Positions 56,452 to 64,000 of a DNA stretch of 64,000 nucleotides are shown here, one piece after another. Both the position numbers and the translations under genes were made by a program. The DNA comes from Aliivibrio sifiae (GTDB lineage: Bacteria > Pseudomonadota > Gammaproteobacteria > Enterobacterales > Vibrionaceae), in NCBI RefSeq assembly GCF_002954715.1, contig NZ_MSCP01000002.1, positions 189,010-253,009 of the forward strand. Direction: 5' to 3'. Each line of letters starts with the position of its first letter. Within the stretch, counting starts at the first letter, position 1. Under the pieces are notes generated by a model, which did not search any database, was not told where the DNA came from, and worked only from the letters and a program-made list of their open reading frames with translations.

Positions 56452-58083
56452 ATGAGTTATAAAAATTTAGCAGTGCGTAACAAAATTGCCGTTGTATTTT
56501 CAGCAATTGCTTTAGTGATGATAGCGTTTGCTATTTTCCTATTACAAGAATTAAATAAAGTAGAATCGGAAGTTATTAATTTTACTGATTCTACTGTACC
56601 AAGTGTGATCTCGGTAGAGAATTTATACTTTGAAATGTCAGTGTTACGTCGTAGTCAATACGCATCGTTAACATATCCTGAATATGATGATAGTTTAAAA
56701 GCATTATTTGGTCGTCAAGAAAAGACGAAACAAGAAATTCAAATAATGCTTGATCGCTATAATGCGACAGTAGGCAGCGGTGATGAACGTCGAGTTTTCG
56801 ATAATGTATTGAATTCTTGGAATAATTACTCAAATATTCTTTCAGGTTTTAATCAATCAGTAAAAGAACGAGATTTACGTAAAGCCCAACAAGTTTTATC
56901 TGGCTCATTAGATGCTTTTAATTCTGTTGGTTCAGCAATGGATGCATTGATTGATATTAATCTGGGGTTTGTTGCTAATAACCGCATTAGAATTATGGGA
57001 AGTGTTGATAGTGTAACGACAGCAACGAAAGTATCATTTACTGCTTTAATTGCATTCATGATTTTCATTACTTTCTTCTTAGCACGCCAAATCTGTCGTC
57101 CTTTAAATTTAGTGGTTGAGCAGTCTAAAGCGATTGCCGCTGGTGATTTAACTTTCCGTCTTGCGCGTAATGACATTGGTAATGATGAGCTAGGTGAATT
57201 AGCTGATACCAATATTGAAATGCAAGATCAGTTACGTGTTCTTATTGAAGATACGATTTCAGCGGTAACTCAACTGTCTGCAGCTGTAGAAGAAATGAGT
57301 GCGATTTCAGAGCAATCTGCACGTGGTATGCAACAGCAACAATCTGATATTACAACGGTAGCTGCTGCAATGGAAGAAATGAAAGCAACCGTAGCAGAAG
57401 TGGCAAATAATACAGAAACCGCCTCTACGTCTGCTCTAGAAGCCTCAGAAGAAGCAAAACAAGGCAACCAAGACGTTCAGTCGAACATTGAACAGATTCA
57501 AGTGGTTTCTCGTGATATTGAACAAGCTGGAGAGTTGGTTGAAGAGTTAGAGCGTGAATCAAACAACATCAGTGTTGTGGTTGAGGTTATCCGTGGTATT
57601 GCTGATCAAACAAATTTATTAGCCTTAAACGCAGCGATTGAAGCAGCACGTGCTGGTGAGCAAGGTCGTGGTTTTGCTGTGGTTGCGGATGAAGTTCGTT
57701 CTCTTGCGGGTCGTACTCAATCTTCAACTAGCGAAATCGTTGAGATCATTGAGAAACTGCAAGCAAGTGCAGCACATGCTAAAAATGCAACGGATCAAAG
57801 CTGTTCAAAAATTCGTATTTGTGTAGAGCAAAGTGTTCAAACGGGTCAATCAATCCAAATGATTGAAGAAACCATGATGAAAGTAGCCGATACAGGGATT
57901 CAAATTGCGAGTGCGTGTAGCCAGCAAGATTCAGTAACAGAAGAACTTGGCCGTAATATTCAAAGCATGAGTTTATCAGCAAGTGAAGTCGCATTAGGTG
58001 CAGAGCAAACAGCACAATCAAGTGTTGAGCTAGCGCAGTTAGCGACGACGCTACAAACGTCGTTATCACGCTTTAAAGTATAA
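56452..58083 (+). CDS. Methyl-accepting chemotaxis protein, copy 2
   Basis: Paralogue of copy 1 with the same plan: N-terminal helix, 4HB_MCP periplasmic sensor, second helix, HAMP and cytoplasmic signalling hairpin. The first 55 residues and everything from the second helix onward are nearly identical to copy 1. Residues about 60-185 differ strongly ([20 protein letters not shown] against [20 protein letters not shown]). This pattern means signalling is shared while sensing has diverged. It is 543 residues long. AAAGG lies before the ATG, at somewhat long spacing. An eight-copy 7-bp repeat separates its stop from its terminator. Confidence 0.92.
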   Translation: MSYKNLAVRNKIAVVFSAIALVMIAFAIFLLQELNKVESEVINFTDSTVPSVISVENLYFEMSVLRRSQYASLTYPEYDDSLKALFGRQEKTKQEIQIMLDRYNATVGSGDERRVFDNVLNSWNNYSNILSGFNQSVKERDLRKAQQVLSGSLDAFNSVGSAMDALIDINLGFVANNRIRIMGSVDSVTTATKVSFTALIAFMIFITFFLARQICRPLNLVVEQSKAIAAGDLTFRLARNDIGNDELGELADTNIEMQDQLRVLIEDTISAVTQLSAAVEEMSAISEQSARGMQQQQSDITTVAAAMEEMKATVAEVANNTETASTSALEASEEAKQGNQDVQSNIEQIQVVSRDIEQAGELVEELERESNNISVVVEVIRGIADQTNLLALNAAIEAARAGEQGRGFAVVADEVRSLAGRTQSSTSEIVEIIEKLQASAAHAKNATDQSCSKIRICVEQSVQTGQSIQMIEETMMKVADTGIQIASACSQQDSVTEELGRNIQSMSLSASEVALGAEQTAQSSVELAQLATTLQTSLSRFKV

Positions 58084-58114
58084 TTTGACGAGCCATTGAA
58101 TTGCGCTAGTTTGT

Positions 58115-58170
58115 ACTAGAAACTAGAAACTAGAAACTAGAAACTAGAAACTAGAAACTAGAAACTAGAA
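58115..58170 (+). repeat. Eight tandem copies of ACTAGAA
   Basis: A perfect 7-bp tandem repeat, 8 units, 56 bases, starting 32 bases after the stop of chemoreceptor copy 2 and running into the stem of its terminator. Copy 1 has a single degenerate unit (ACTAAGAA) at the same place. Such arrays change length by replication slippage. Confidence 0.95.
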
Positions 58171-58196
58171 AGGAGATCATATGATCTCCTTTTTTA
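58170..58196 (+). terminator. Terminator of chemoreceptor copy 2
   Basis: AAGGAGATCAT (58170-58180) and ATGATCTCCTT (58181-58191) form a closed palindrome followed by TTTT. It is the counterpart of the terminator at 55951. Confidence 0.88.
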
Positions 58197-58219
58197 TATG
58201 TTAAGGATGAAGAGTAAAA

Positions 58220-59155
58220 TTAAAACACACCATTGATTAGAGGATTATTTTTAATTAATTCTTTGAATTGTTCTAATAGTTCAATGCTTTGTTTATTTTG
58301 TAATTTATCTTTATGTAGATATGCGCCAATCGTTGCTTTACTAAAACACTCTTTCATCTGTAAAGGTACGAGATCAAACCCAGCAAAATAATCTCTCATT
58401 GTAATTGGATAAGGCAAAATAGCATCACTGTTTTGTAATAAATCAATTGCAGTCAACAGTGAGTTGGTATTATAGATAACCTTTTCTTGTAAATAGTGAC
58501 GCTTTTGAAATGAGTTTAACTCTTCATTTTGTTTTTGAACTAAATGTGAATATCGTTTTTTTGATGCGCCTAAATCAACGGAAGGGAAACGAGCAATATC
58601 TTCATTACTGCAGTTAATTTCAAGTAAAGGATGCCCCTTTCTTACATAGACTTCTTCACTGCATCGAAAAAGAGGATGGAATAATATGTCTTCATATTGT
58701 GCTAGGCCGAGTATTTCATGACCGACAAAAATGGTGATTTCATCACTGAGTAATAAGTTCATTAATTGCAGATGATTACCAACATCAACCGAGATATTAC
58801 TGTGGGGGTAAGTGTCTCTGAATTCTTGTACGCAATCACGAATAAATAAATGCCACCACGCATCACCGCACCCAATTTTGAGTTCGGTCTGGTGTCTGAG
58901 TTTGTTCTTTTCTAATTTATTGAGCGTATTTTCATACAGGTTTTGCATCATTTTCGCTTGCTCATAAAGTAACTCACCACTGGAGGTTAGGGTGATCCCT
59001 TTTGAGTTACGATTAAACAATTTGCTACCCAGCTTCTCTTCTAACTTCTGCATATTGTGGCTCAATGTCGGTTGACTTAAACAGAGGTTATTCGCGGCTT
59101 GGGTGACGTTTTGAGTTTTAGCTACTTGAATGAATTGAATCATTAATTTAAACAT
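58220..59155 (-). CDS. LysR-family transcriptional regulator
   Basis: A 311-residue LysR regulator. The winged helix-turn-helix occupies about 5-62 (FIQVAKTQNVTQAANNLCLS, QPTLSHNMQKLEEKLGSKLF). The effector-binding domain covers about 90-300 (LKIGCGDAWWHLFIRDCVQE). It lies downstream of the GH13 gene on the same strand, so it may regulate the glucan genes, or may simply be read with them. The start codon at 59155 abuts a hairpin holding AAAGAG, its likely ribosome-binding site. The effector is unknown. Confidence 0.88.
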   Translation of the reverse strand: MFKLMIQFIQVAKTQNVTQAANNLCLSQPTLSHNMQKLEEKLGSKLFNRNSKGITLTSSGELLYEQAKMMQNLYENTLNKLEKNKLRHQTELKIGCGDAWWHLFIRDCVQEFRDTYPHSNISVDVGNHLQLMNLLLSDEITIFVGHEILGLAQYEDILFHPLFRCSEEVYVRKGHPLLEINCSNEDIARFPSVDLGASKKRYSHLVQKQNEELNSFQKRHYLQEKVIYNTNSLLTAIDLLQNSDAILPYPITMRDYFAGFDLVPLQMKECFSKATIGAYLHKDKLQNKQSIELLEQFKELIKNNPLINGVF

Positions 59156-59188
59156 AATAGCTCTTTGCTTGAATAAGAAAGAGCTATT
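59156..59188 (-). terminator. Hairpin between GH13 gene and LysR start
   Basis: AATAGCTCTTT (59156-59166) and AAAGAGCTATT (59178-59188), an 11-base perfect stem. In the minus-strand transcript it lies 30 bases past the GH13 stop and ends exactly at the LysR ATG, so it can act as terminator and as a ribosome-binding-site mask. Confidence 0.6.
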
Positions 59189-59218
59189 TTATGTGGCTTA
59201 CTATTTGATATCTAGTGA

Positions 59219-61057
59219 TTACTTCTCGTTTTGATACATGGCGAAGCTAAAGGGTGCCAATGTTAACGTTTCTTCTAATTTGCAAGCAGTATTGTTATAA
59301 ATATCAGTGACATTACGATTCGATAATACATCAGGTAGAGTAATATCAACCGTGTTGGCGCTGTTATTCATAACCACGGTAATGCACTCGTCTTTTAAGA
59401 CTTTTTGATAGATAAGGCATTGCTTTTCATCATCACTCATTAACCAGTTAATGTGATGAGCTCGTAGAGCTGGGTGTTGTTTGCGTAATTTGATGATCTG
59501 CATAATGTGATGTTTCATGTTCATATCATGCTTAGTTTCATTCCAAATCATGCATTTACGATTTAATGGGTCAGGCCCGCCATCTAAACCAATTTCACTG
59601 CCATAATAGATACAAGGTGTACCGCTATGAGTAAATTGGAATAAATAGGCCAGTTTTACTTTGTCTTTATTACCAGAACAACGATGAAGAATACGAGCCG
59701 TATCATGGCTATCTAATAATGAAAACGCCACTTCATTGACTGCAATAGGGTAGCTAGTATTTACATCATTTATTGCATATTTGAACTGATTAACACTTAG
59801 ATTTCCGTTAGCAAAAAATCCAATCATTGCATCGGACAATGGGTAGTTCATCACGGCATCAAATTGGTCGCCAGCAAGCCAATTCATTGAGTCATGCCAC
59901 GCTTCACCCAAAATATAGATCTCAGGTTTGATTGCTTTTAACTCATCACGGAAGCGTCGCCAGAAGCGTTGATCAACTTCGTTGGCGACATCTAAACGCC
60001 ACGCATCGATATTGAAATTACGCACCCAGTAGCGACCGACTTCAAGTAAATATTCGATTACTTCTGGATTCTCAGTATTTAGCTTTGGCATGTTTTGCGC
60101 AAAAGCAAAGGCGCGATAGTTGAGATATTCTTTACTGTGTTGATCTTTTTTAGACTCGTCTATGAGTGGGAATTGTTCAACATAGAACCAACCAATATAT
60201 TTTGAATCTTTGCCGTTTTTGATGACATCTTGCCATTGAAGAGAATCGGCACCAATATGATTGAATACGGCATCTAACATGACTTTCATGCCACGTTTGT
60301 GGGCTTCTTCAATTAGCGTTCTTACCGTGTCGTCGTTACCAAAGGCAGGGTCAACGTTTAAATAATCAACAGTATCGTATTTATGATTCGTTTTGCCTTG
60401 AGTGATTGGGGTGAAATATAAACCAGTAATACCAAGATCTTGCAGGTAATCCAGATGGTCAATGACGCCTTGTAAATCACCACCAAAGAAGCTGTTGGTT
60501 TTTGGCTCTTCAGAGCTCCAAGGAAGTGCATTACTCGGTGAGATTGAGGGATCACCATTGGCAAAACGCTCAGGGAATATTTGATACCAAATTGTCTCTT
60601 TTACCCAATGTGGTGGGGTAAATACATCGATAGGGTTCATGTATGGGAAGCAGTAAAAATTAAGTAATTGGCTTAATACTGGATCTGCATCATCGGTGAT
60701 GGTGAAAATTTGTTTTTCAGTAACGAGCAGTTTTTCGCTCTCTTCACCTTCAAGAATAAAAGCATAACGAGCACGGAAAAAACGGGGTTGTGCTTCGCAG
60801 AACCAGTAATCAAACAATTCTGTTTCACACTCTTTTTCCATAGCAAAGTTTTCGCCGCCACTCCAACCCATTGCATCTTCTGCATTTAGGTTGCCGCCAC
60901 CGCCACCGAATGTCCAATCGTATGGATCACCAATTCGTAATGTGGCGCTATTGACTTCGCCTTTTGCTGTGCGAATACGTAAATGAAGTGTTTCTTTATC
61001 ATAAGTATAAGAATAACTTGAGTGAGATCTATGATAAATCGCTGCTTTTGTAATCAT
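59219..61057 (-). CDS. GH13 cyclomaltodextrinase/neopullulanase-type glucosidase
   Basis: Alpha-glucan hydrolase of glycoside hydrolase family 13, 612 residues, with no signal peptide, so cytosolic. An N-terminal beta domain (about 1-120, CBM34-like) precedes the TIM barrel that starts at WYQIFPERFANGDPS. Catalytic segments are WRLDVANEVD (nucleophile Asp, about 350), LGEAWHD (acid Glu, about 385) and LLDSHDTARI (third Asp, about 450). The combination marks cyclomaltodextrinase, neopullulanase or maltogenic amylase types acting on imported maltodextrins. The start ATG at 61057 has a weak ribosome-binding site. It follows a debranching-type gene by 89 bases. Confidence 0.88.
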   Translation of the reverse strand: MITKAAIYHRSHSSYSYTYDKETLHLRIRTAKGEVNSATLRIGDPYDWTFGGGGGNLNAEDAMGWSGGENFAMEKECETELFDYWFCEAQPRFFRARYAFILEGEESEKLLVTEKQIFTITDDADPVLSQLLNFYCFPYMNPIDVFTPPHWVKETIWYQIFPERFANGDPSISPSNALPWSSEEPKTNSFFGGDLQGVIDHLDYLQDLGITGLYFTPITQGKTNHKYDTVDYLNVDPAFGNDDTVRTLIEEAHKRGMKVMLDAVFNHIGADSLQWQDVIKNGKDSKYIGWFYVEQFPLIDESKKDQHSKEYLNYRAFAFAQNMPKLNTENPEVIEYLLEVGRYWVRNFNIDAWRLDVANEVDQRFWRRFRDELKAIKPEIYILGEAWHDSMNWLAGDQFDAVMNYPLSDAMIGFFANGNLSVNQFKYAINDVNTSYPIAVNEVAFSLLDSHDTARILHRCSGNKDKVKLAYLFQFTHSGTPCIYYGSEIGLDGGPDPLNRKCMIWNETKHDMNMKHHIMQIIKLRKQHPALRAHHINWLMSDDEKQCLIYQKVLKDECITVVMNNSANTVDITLPDVLSNRNVTDIYNNTACKLEETLTLAPFSFAMYQNEK

Positions 61058-61079
61058 GATTAATACCGTTTAATGAAAG

Positions 61080-61125
61080 TACCAACCCGAATAACTATCT
61101 GACGTAATAGCCACTCAGGTTGGTA
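61080..61125 (-). promoter_or_regulatory. Inverted repeat between the two glucan-enzyme genes
   Basis: TACCAACC (61080-61087) and GGTTGGTA (61118-61125), 8-base perfect arms 30 bases apart. It could be a weak terminator, a processing hairpin or an operator; no T run follows. Confidence 0.4.
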
Positions 61126-61146
61126 TAATTATTTAAATATGAAATT

Positions 61147-63120
61147 CTATTTTTGGTGTATTTCTTCGTAATATTTCACGACGCGTAATACTTCACTGAC
61201 GCTCCACGCTTGGGCGAAACAACCACGAGATTGACTTGGTGCGTAACCATCATAGATTTCAGCCAATTGACCAATACAGCCTTCGTATAGGCCATCTTGG
61301 TTATGCTCAATAAACTGCTCCACAATACGAACTAAGTCTTTATCTTGTGGGAATTGACGTAAGATCCCCATTAAAAATTGACCAATCATAAAGCCCCAAA
61401 CGGTGCCTTGGTGGTAGGCCATGTCTCGGTCAAAATGCGAGCCTGTACACACGGCTTTAAATTCAGGATCACTCATTGCAAGCGAGCGTAAACCCAATGG
61501 TGAATATAGCTCTTTATAAATGGTAAGAATGACCGAACGTGCTCTTTCTTGACTTAATATTGGGAAAGGAAGGCCAACGGCATAAGCTTGATTTGGGCGA
61601 ATTTGTTGGTTTACTTCACCTTCTTTAATCCAATCATTTAAATAACCAGTTTTGTTGTAAAACTCATCGTTAAAGGTGGTTTTTACTTGCTCTACCAGTG
61701 CAGGTAATTCTGGCATTGGTTTGTTCAGTTTTTGATTAAAGAAATCAAGAATAGATAATGCATTAAACCAAAGGGCGTTAATTTCTACTGCACAACCGTG
61801 CCTTGGTGTTGGTACGATATCGCCGTAACGAATGTCCATCCAAGTCAGCTGATCAAAACCGCTGCCGCCGCTGATCAAGCCGTTATCAAGCATTTTAATT
61901 TCAAAGTCAGTACCGTTACGGTAATGCTGATAAATGTTAGTCATGCACTCGTATGCTTCATCACGGATAAATTCTAGATCGCCGCTGGCTTGGTAATATT
62001 CATATAAGCTAACAATGAAGAGTAGCGAGGCATCAATGGTGTTATACATTGGCTCCACCCCAGCTTCAGGGAAAAGATTAGGAAGTACACCACGGCGTTC
62101 GTAACGGATAAAAGTACGGAAGATCTGTCTTGCGTCTTCAAATTGATTGGTTGATAAATTACAGCCCCATAATGCAATCATGGTGTCACGGCCCCAATCG
62201 GCAAAGAATGGGTAGCCCGCAATGATGGATTTTGATTCTGTTGAGTCACGATCTACCACAAACTGCTCACTGGCACGAACTAGTTGCTGTCCAAAAATAC
62301 TGTGTAGTTTCGAGTGTTCAATGTAGGTTTGTTGGCGTTCAATTTCAGCGTTGATCATGTCATCGACAGATTGCATCTCTAGAGAAATGGCGCGTTTTTC
62401 TTCTGCTTCAAAAATAATATAAAACTGTTCACTTGTTTCTGTACCAACAAAAACCATAGTGTGAAGTGCCATTTGTGCATCTGTCGCAGGGCGACCATCG
62501 CGAGCATCATAAGAGAAGTAAAGACCTGACTCATAGCGAGGGGTCTCTAATGCTGAATCAGCACCATTGTGGCGATAGGTGAGAGCTTGACCGTTACTGC
62601 TGATTTTACCTTCTTGATGCGTAAATTCTTGCTGTCTTGATAGGTTCTGTCCTTTTGCACAGAAGTGGTATTTTGGTGTTACATTCAACGTAAATGCTTG
62701 TTTCAACGGATTGAATATCTGATATTTAACCGCAAGGCGGTTTACCCCTTGGGCCATCACAATCGTTTTGGTGATTTCAATACCACGGATACGATAAGTA
62801 AATTCTGGAAGATGAGTTTGAGTGAAATTATCAAACAGCAGTGTTGAGTCCACAGTATCATACGGATTTACATTGGCTTGCGAAGAGAGTGGGTGAGCTT
62901 CGCCACTCGGTAACGTAATACGGTCATCTAAATGACGAATAAAATTAAAGCGATTGTTTGGTGCAACAAGGCTTGCCATAAACAACGCATGATCATTTCG
63001 ACTGCAAGAGCCAGCAAGGGTAAGAGAAGAATAACCGCCTAATCCATTCGTTAGTAGGTAGTTCGATTCTTCAAGGCGATCCATATCGCGAAAATTTGCT
63101 TTAGAAAGAGAGATTTTCAT
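61147..63120 (-). CDS. Amylo-alpha-1,6-glucosidase / glycogen-debranching-like enzyme
   Basis: A 657-residue cytosolic enzyme resembling bacterial and archaeal debranching enzymes with an (alpha/alpha)6 barrel. The N-terminal domain opens with LEESNYLLTNGLGGYSSLT and SRNDHALFMASL. The C-terminal catalytic part has SKSIIAGYPFFADWGRDTMIAL, LPNLFPEAGVEPMYNTIDASL, a TWMDIR segment and AVEINALWFNAL, typical of the amylo-alpha-1,6-glucosidase family. The frame opens at 63144, but TAAGG is placed for the ATG at 63120, which I chose. With the adjacent GH13 enzyme and MalK-like ATPase it suggests import and breakdown of branched maltodextrins. Confidence 0.85.
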   Translation of the reverse strand: MKISLSKANFRDMDRLEESNYLLTNGLGGYSSLTLAGSCSRNDHALFMASLVAPNNRFNFIRHLDDRITLPSGEAHPLSSQANVNPYDTVDSTLLFDNFTQTHLPEFTYRIRGIEITKTIVMAQGVNRLAVKYQIFNPLKQAFTLNVTPKYHFCAKGQNLSRQQEFTHQEGKISSNGQALTYRHNGADSALETPRYESGLYFSYDARDGRPATDAQMALHTMVFVGTETSEQFYIIFEAEEKRAISLEMQSVDDMINAEIERQQTYIEHSKLHSIFGQQLVRASEQFVVDRDSTESKSIIAGYPFFADWGRDTMIALWGCNLSTNQFEDARQIFRTFIRYERRGVLPNLFPEAGVEPMYNTIDASLLFIVSLYEYYQASGDLEFIRDEAYECMTNIYQHYRNGTDFEIKMLDNGLISGGSGFDQLTWMDIRYGDIVPTPRHGCAVEINALWFNALSILDFFNQKLNKPMPELPALVEQVKTTFNDEFYNKTGYLNDWIKEGEVNQQIRPNQAYAVGLPFPILSQERARSVILTIYKELYSPLGLRSLAMSDPEFKAVCTGSHFDRDMAYHQGTVWGFMIGQFLMGILRQFPQDKDLVRIVEQFIEHNQDGLYEGCIGQLAEIYDGYAPSQSRGCFAQAWSVSEVLRVVKYYEEIHQK

Positions 63121-63204
63121 GTGAACCTTACAATTAAATATCAAATGTTATCCCGTGTTTATTTTATTCACGCATAGGTGATAAGTTAACGAGGGAGTTT
63201 ATAG

Positions 63205-63828
63205 TTAGCTTTTAATTTCGTTATAAACGAGTAACAGTTTTTGCACTTCACCTTGGGTATACGCGAGATCTTGGCTCTCTTCGTATCCCCAAAGTGATGT
63301 AATTTGAACGTTATCTTTGGTCGGTGTTACTTTGAATGCCGCAATGCGTTCTTGCTCATTATCAGAAATGAAAAACAGATAAGGCTGAGGTTGCGTAAGT
63401 AGGGCGTTGTATTGAGAAGGCGTGGTATATACGGCATTCACGGCTTTTACGTTTTGAGTGCCATAAAAGCGCTGGGCTTCAGCTAATACAGGTAATGCCA
63501 TTTCTTGCAGTTGTTCATAACTGCTTTCTACATGAAACGAGCCACAATCACTTGGGATCTGATCACGCAGTGCTTTGTATTGGGTATTAATGGTTTCTAG
63601 CGGCAGCGTTAAATAGTCATTTTCAAACTGTTGTGCTGAGGCAAATAACTCATCATTATTCACACATTGTTTAAAATTTTGCTGCTGCTCAGTAAAGGTT
63701 GAGTAGTCAAACGATGGCTTAGGAAGACTGCTGTAAGCAATGATAAAACCGGTAATGAAAATAACGACAGCGACTGCAATATGAAGCATATAGTCGTGAA
63801 TGCGTTGAAGTTGGCCGCGAAAATTCAA
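63205..63828 (-). CDS. Membrane-anchored protein of unknown function
   Basis: A 207-residue protein with one N-terminal membrane helix (MLHIAVAVVIFITGFIIAY, about 14-32). A polar, probably periplasmic domain contains two cysteines (FKQCVNN and SDCGSF) that may pair. I recognise no family. The start is TTG at 63828 with AAAGGAG nine bases upstream. It lies between the MalK-like gene and the debranching enzyme on the same strand, so it may accompany maltodextrin uptake, but nothing in the sequence shows how. Confidence 0.6.
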   Translation of the reverse strand: MNFRGQLQRIHDYMLHIAVAVVIFITGFIIAYSSLPKPSFDYSTFTEQQQNFKQCVNNDELFASAQQFENDYLTLPLETINTQYKALRDQIPSDCGSFHVESSYEQLQEMALPVLAEAQRFYGTQNVKAVNAVYTTPSQYNALLTQPQPYLFFISDNEQERIAAFKVTPTKDNVQITSLWGYEESQDLAYTQGEVQKLLLVYNEIKS

Positions 63829-63874
63829 AATGTGACTCCTTTTTACGGTGTGAGTATGTTCTATAAAGCATGAT

Positions 63875-63904
63875 TTATTGCCCTCAATGACGAGAGGGCA
63901 ATAA
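63875..63904 (-). terminator. Hairpin after the MalK-like gene
   Basis: TTATTGCCCTC (63875-63885) and GAGGGCAATAA (63894-63904), an 11-base perfect stem 14 bases past the stop. There is no T run on the minus strand, so it may stabilise or only partly terminate the message. Confidence 0.6.
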
Positions 63905-63917
63905 AAGTGGTTGTGTT

Positions 63918-64000
63918 CTATTTCTTAAATTCAGCAGATTTGATTGAATACTTTATGGATTCTTCCGTCTCAGTATCAAAGAAATGCAGCTTGGTATTGT
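63918..64000 (-). CDS. MalK/UgpC-type ABC ATPase, C-terminal fragment
   Basis: The last 26 codons of a gene entering from the right edge. They read NTKLHFFDTETEESI and end in SAEFKK, the usual closing strand of the regulatory domain in MalK-type sugar ABC ATPases (KLHxFDxxT). With the glucan enzymes next to it a maltodextrin importer is likely. The fragment is too short for more. Confidence 0.6.
   Translation of the reverse strand, partial: NTKLHFFDTETEESIKYSIKSAEFKK

Larger units (their letters stand above)
53959..58195 (+). repeat. Tandem segmental duplication covering nfeD tail and chemoreceptor gene
   Basis: Unit 1 runs from about 53959 (3' end of nfeD) to the terminator near 55977. Unit 2 runs from about 56119 to 58195. 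The shared string GGTATTATTTTGAC marks the nfeD tail in both (offset 2159). Conserved hairpin arms AAAATGAG/CTCATTTT, the receptor gene (offset 2164 at the start, 2170 at the stop) and the AAGGAGATC terminator follow in the same order. Divergence between units is concentrated in upstream DNA and the ligand-binding part of the receptor. Confidence 0.85.

Noticed and set aside
56853-57212. 119-codon minus-strand ORF inside chemoreceptor copy 2
   Set aside because: Antisense to a clear receptor gene, and similar shadows occur in the paralogue because the sense sequence is shared.
58115-58170. Tandem repeat considered as a CRISPR array
   Set aside because: Units are only 7 bases with no spacers; it is a simple tandem repeat.
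1-64000. Search for tRNA, rRNA, integrase and transposase genes
   Set aside because: None could be recognised on either strand by eye, so AT-rich segments cannot be tied to a named mobile element.

Overview
The window looks like chromosomal DNA of a marine Vibrionaceae bacterium, most likely an Aliivibrio of the A. fischeri group and probably its second chromosome. This is inference from gene content: a GbpA-type chitin-binding LPMO, a nitroreductase resembling Vibrio fischeri FRase I, several sensory diguanylate cyclases and chemoreceptors, a complete aerobactin locus, and AT-rich DNA with compact terminators. No rRNA, tRNA, CRISPR array, transposase or integrase was found.

Layout. 1-7.3 kb: the tail of a LysR regulator, two flavoenzymes (NemA-like OYE and an NfsB/FRase-like nitroreductase), the proVWX glycine betaine/proline uptake operon, and a second OYE-family reductase with a C-terminal cysteine cluster. 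7.4-12.7 kb: two POT-family peptide transporters, a periplasmic rhodanese, a CPBP membrane protease and a small charged protein. 12.96-18.1 kb: a very AT-rich two-gene unit, a PLD-nuclease/DEAD helicase/DUF3427 protein followed by a methyltransferase fused to an HNH nuclease. It resembles an uncharacterised restriction or phage-defence system and is the best novelty candidate here. 18.1-22.2 kb: a DUF900-type hydrolase, a possible 40-residue membrane protein, an unrecognised protein with paired cysteines, and a DASS anion symporter. 22.8-30.3 kb: gbpA and a cytochrome b561, small conserved proteins, a YgjP-type metallopeptidase, a YkgJ cysteine-cluster protein, a YebC-family protein and RhlE.

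30.5-38.3 kb holds three paralogous membrane diguanylate cyclases with the same periplasmic sensor, interspersed with emrD-like and dbpA genes. The first paralogue has an in-frame TGA just after its ancestral start. 38.4-52.4 kb is a self-contained aerobactin region: FhuF-type reductase, MFS exporter, FhuC/D/B-type ABC importer, iucABCD and the receptor iutA, with two clear Fur boxes. Under iron limitation these genes would together make, export, recapture, import and reduce ferric aerobactin.

52.6-58.2 kb: qmcA/nfeD-like genes and two tandem methyl-accepting chemotaxis proteins. These arose by a segmental duplication that also copied the 3' end of nfeD and its terminator. An eight-copy 7-bp tandem repeat lies before the second receptor's terminator. 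58.2-64 kb is a minus-strand alpha-glucan region: LysR regulator, GH13 enzyme, debranching-type enzyme, a membrane-anchored unknown and the C-terminus of a MalK-like ATPase.

A recurring architectural theme is hairpins that include the ribosome-binding site or start codon (before 1342, 11774, 19770 and 59155). All positions, motifs and repeats come from reading the sequence; no database search or folding computation was run.
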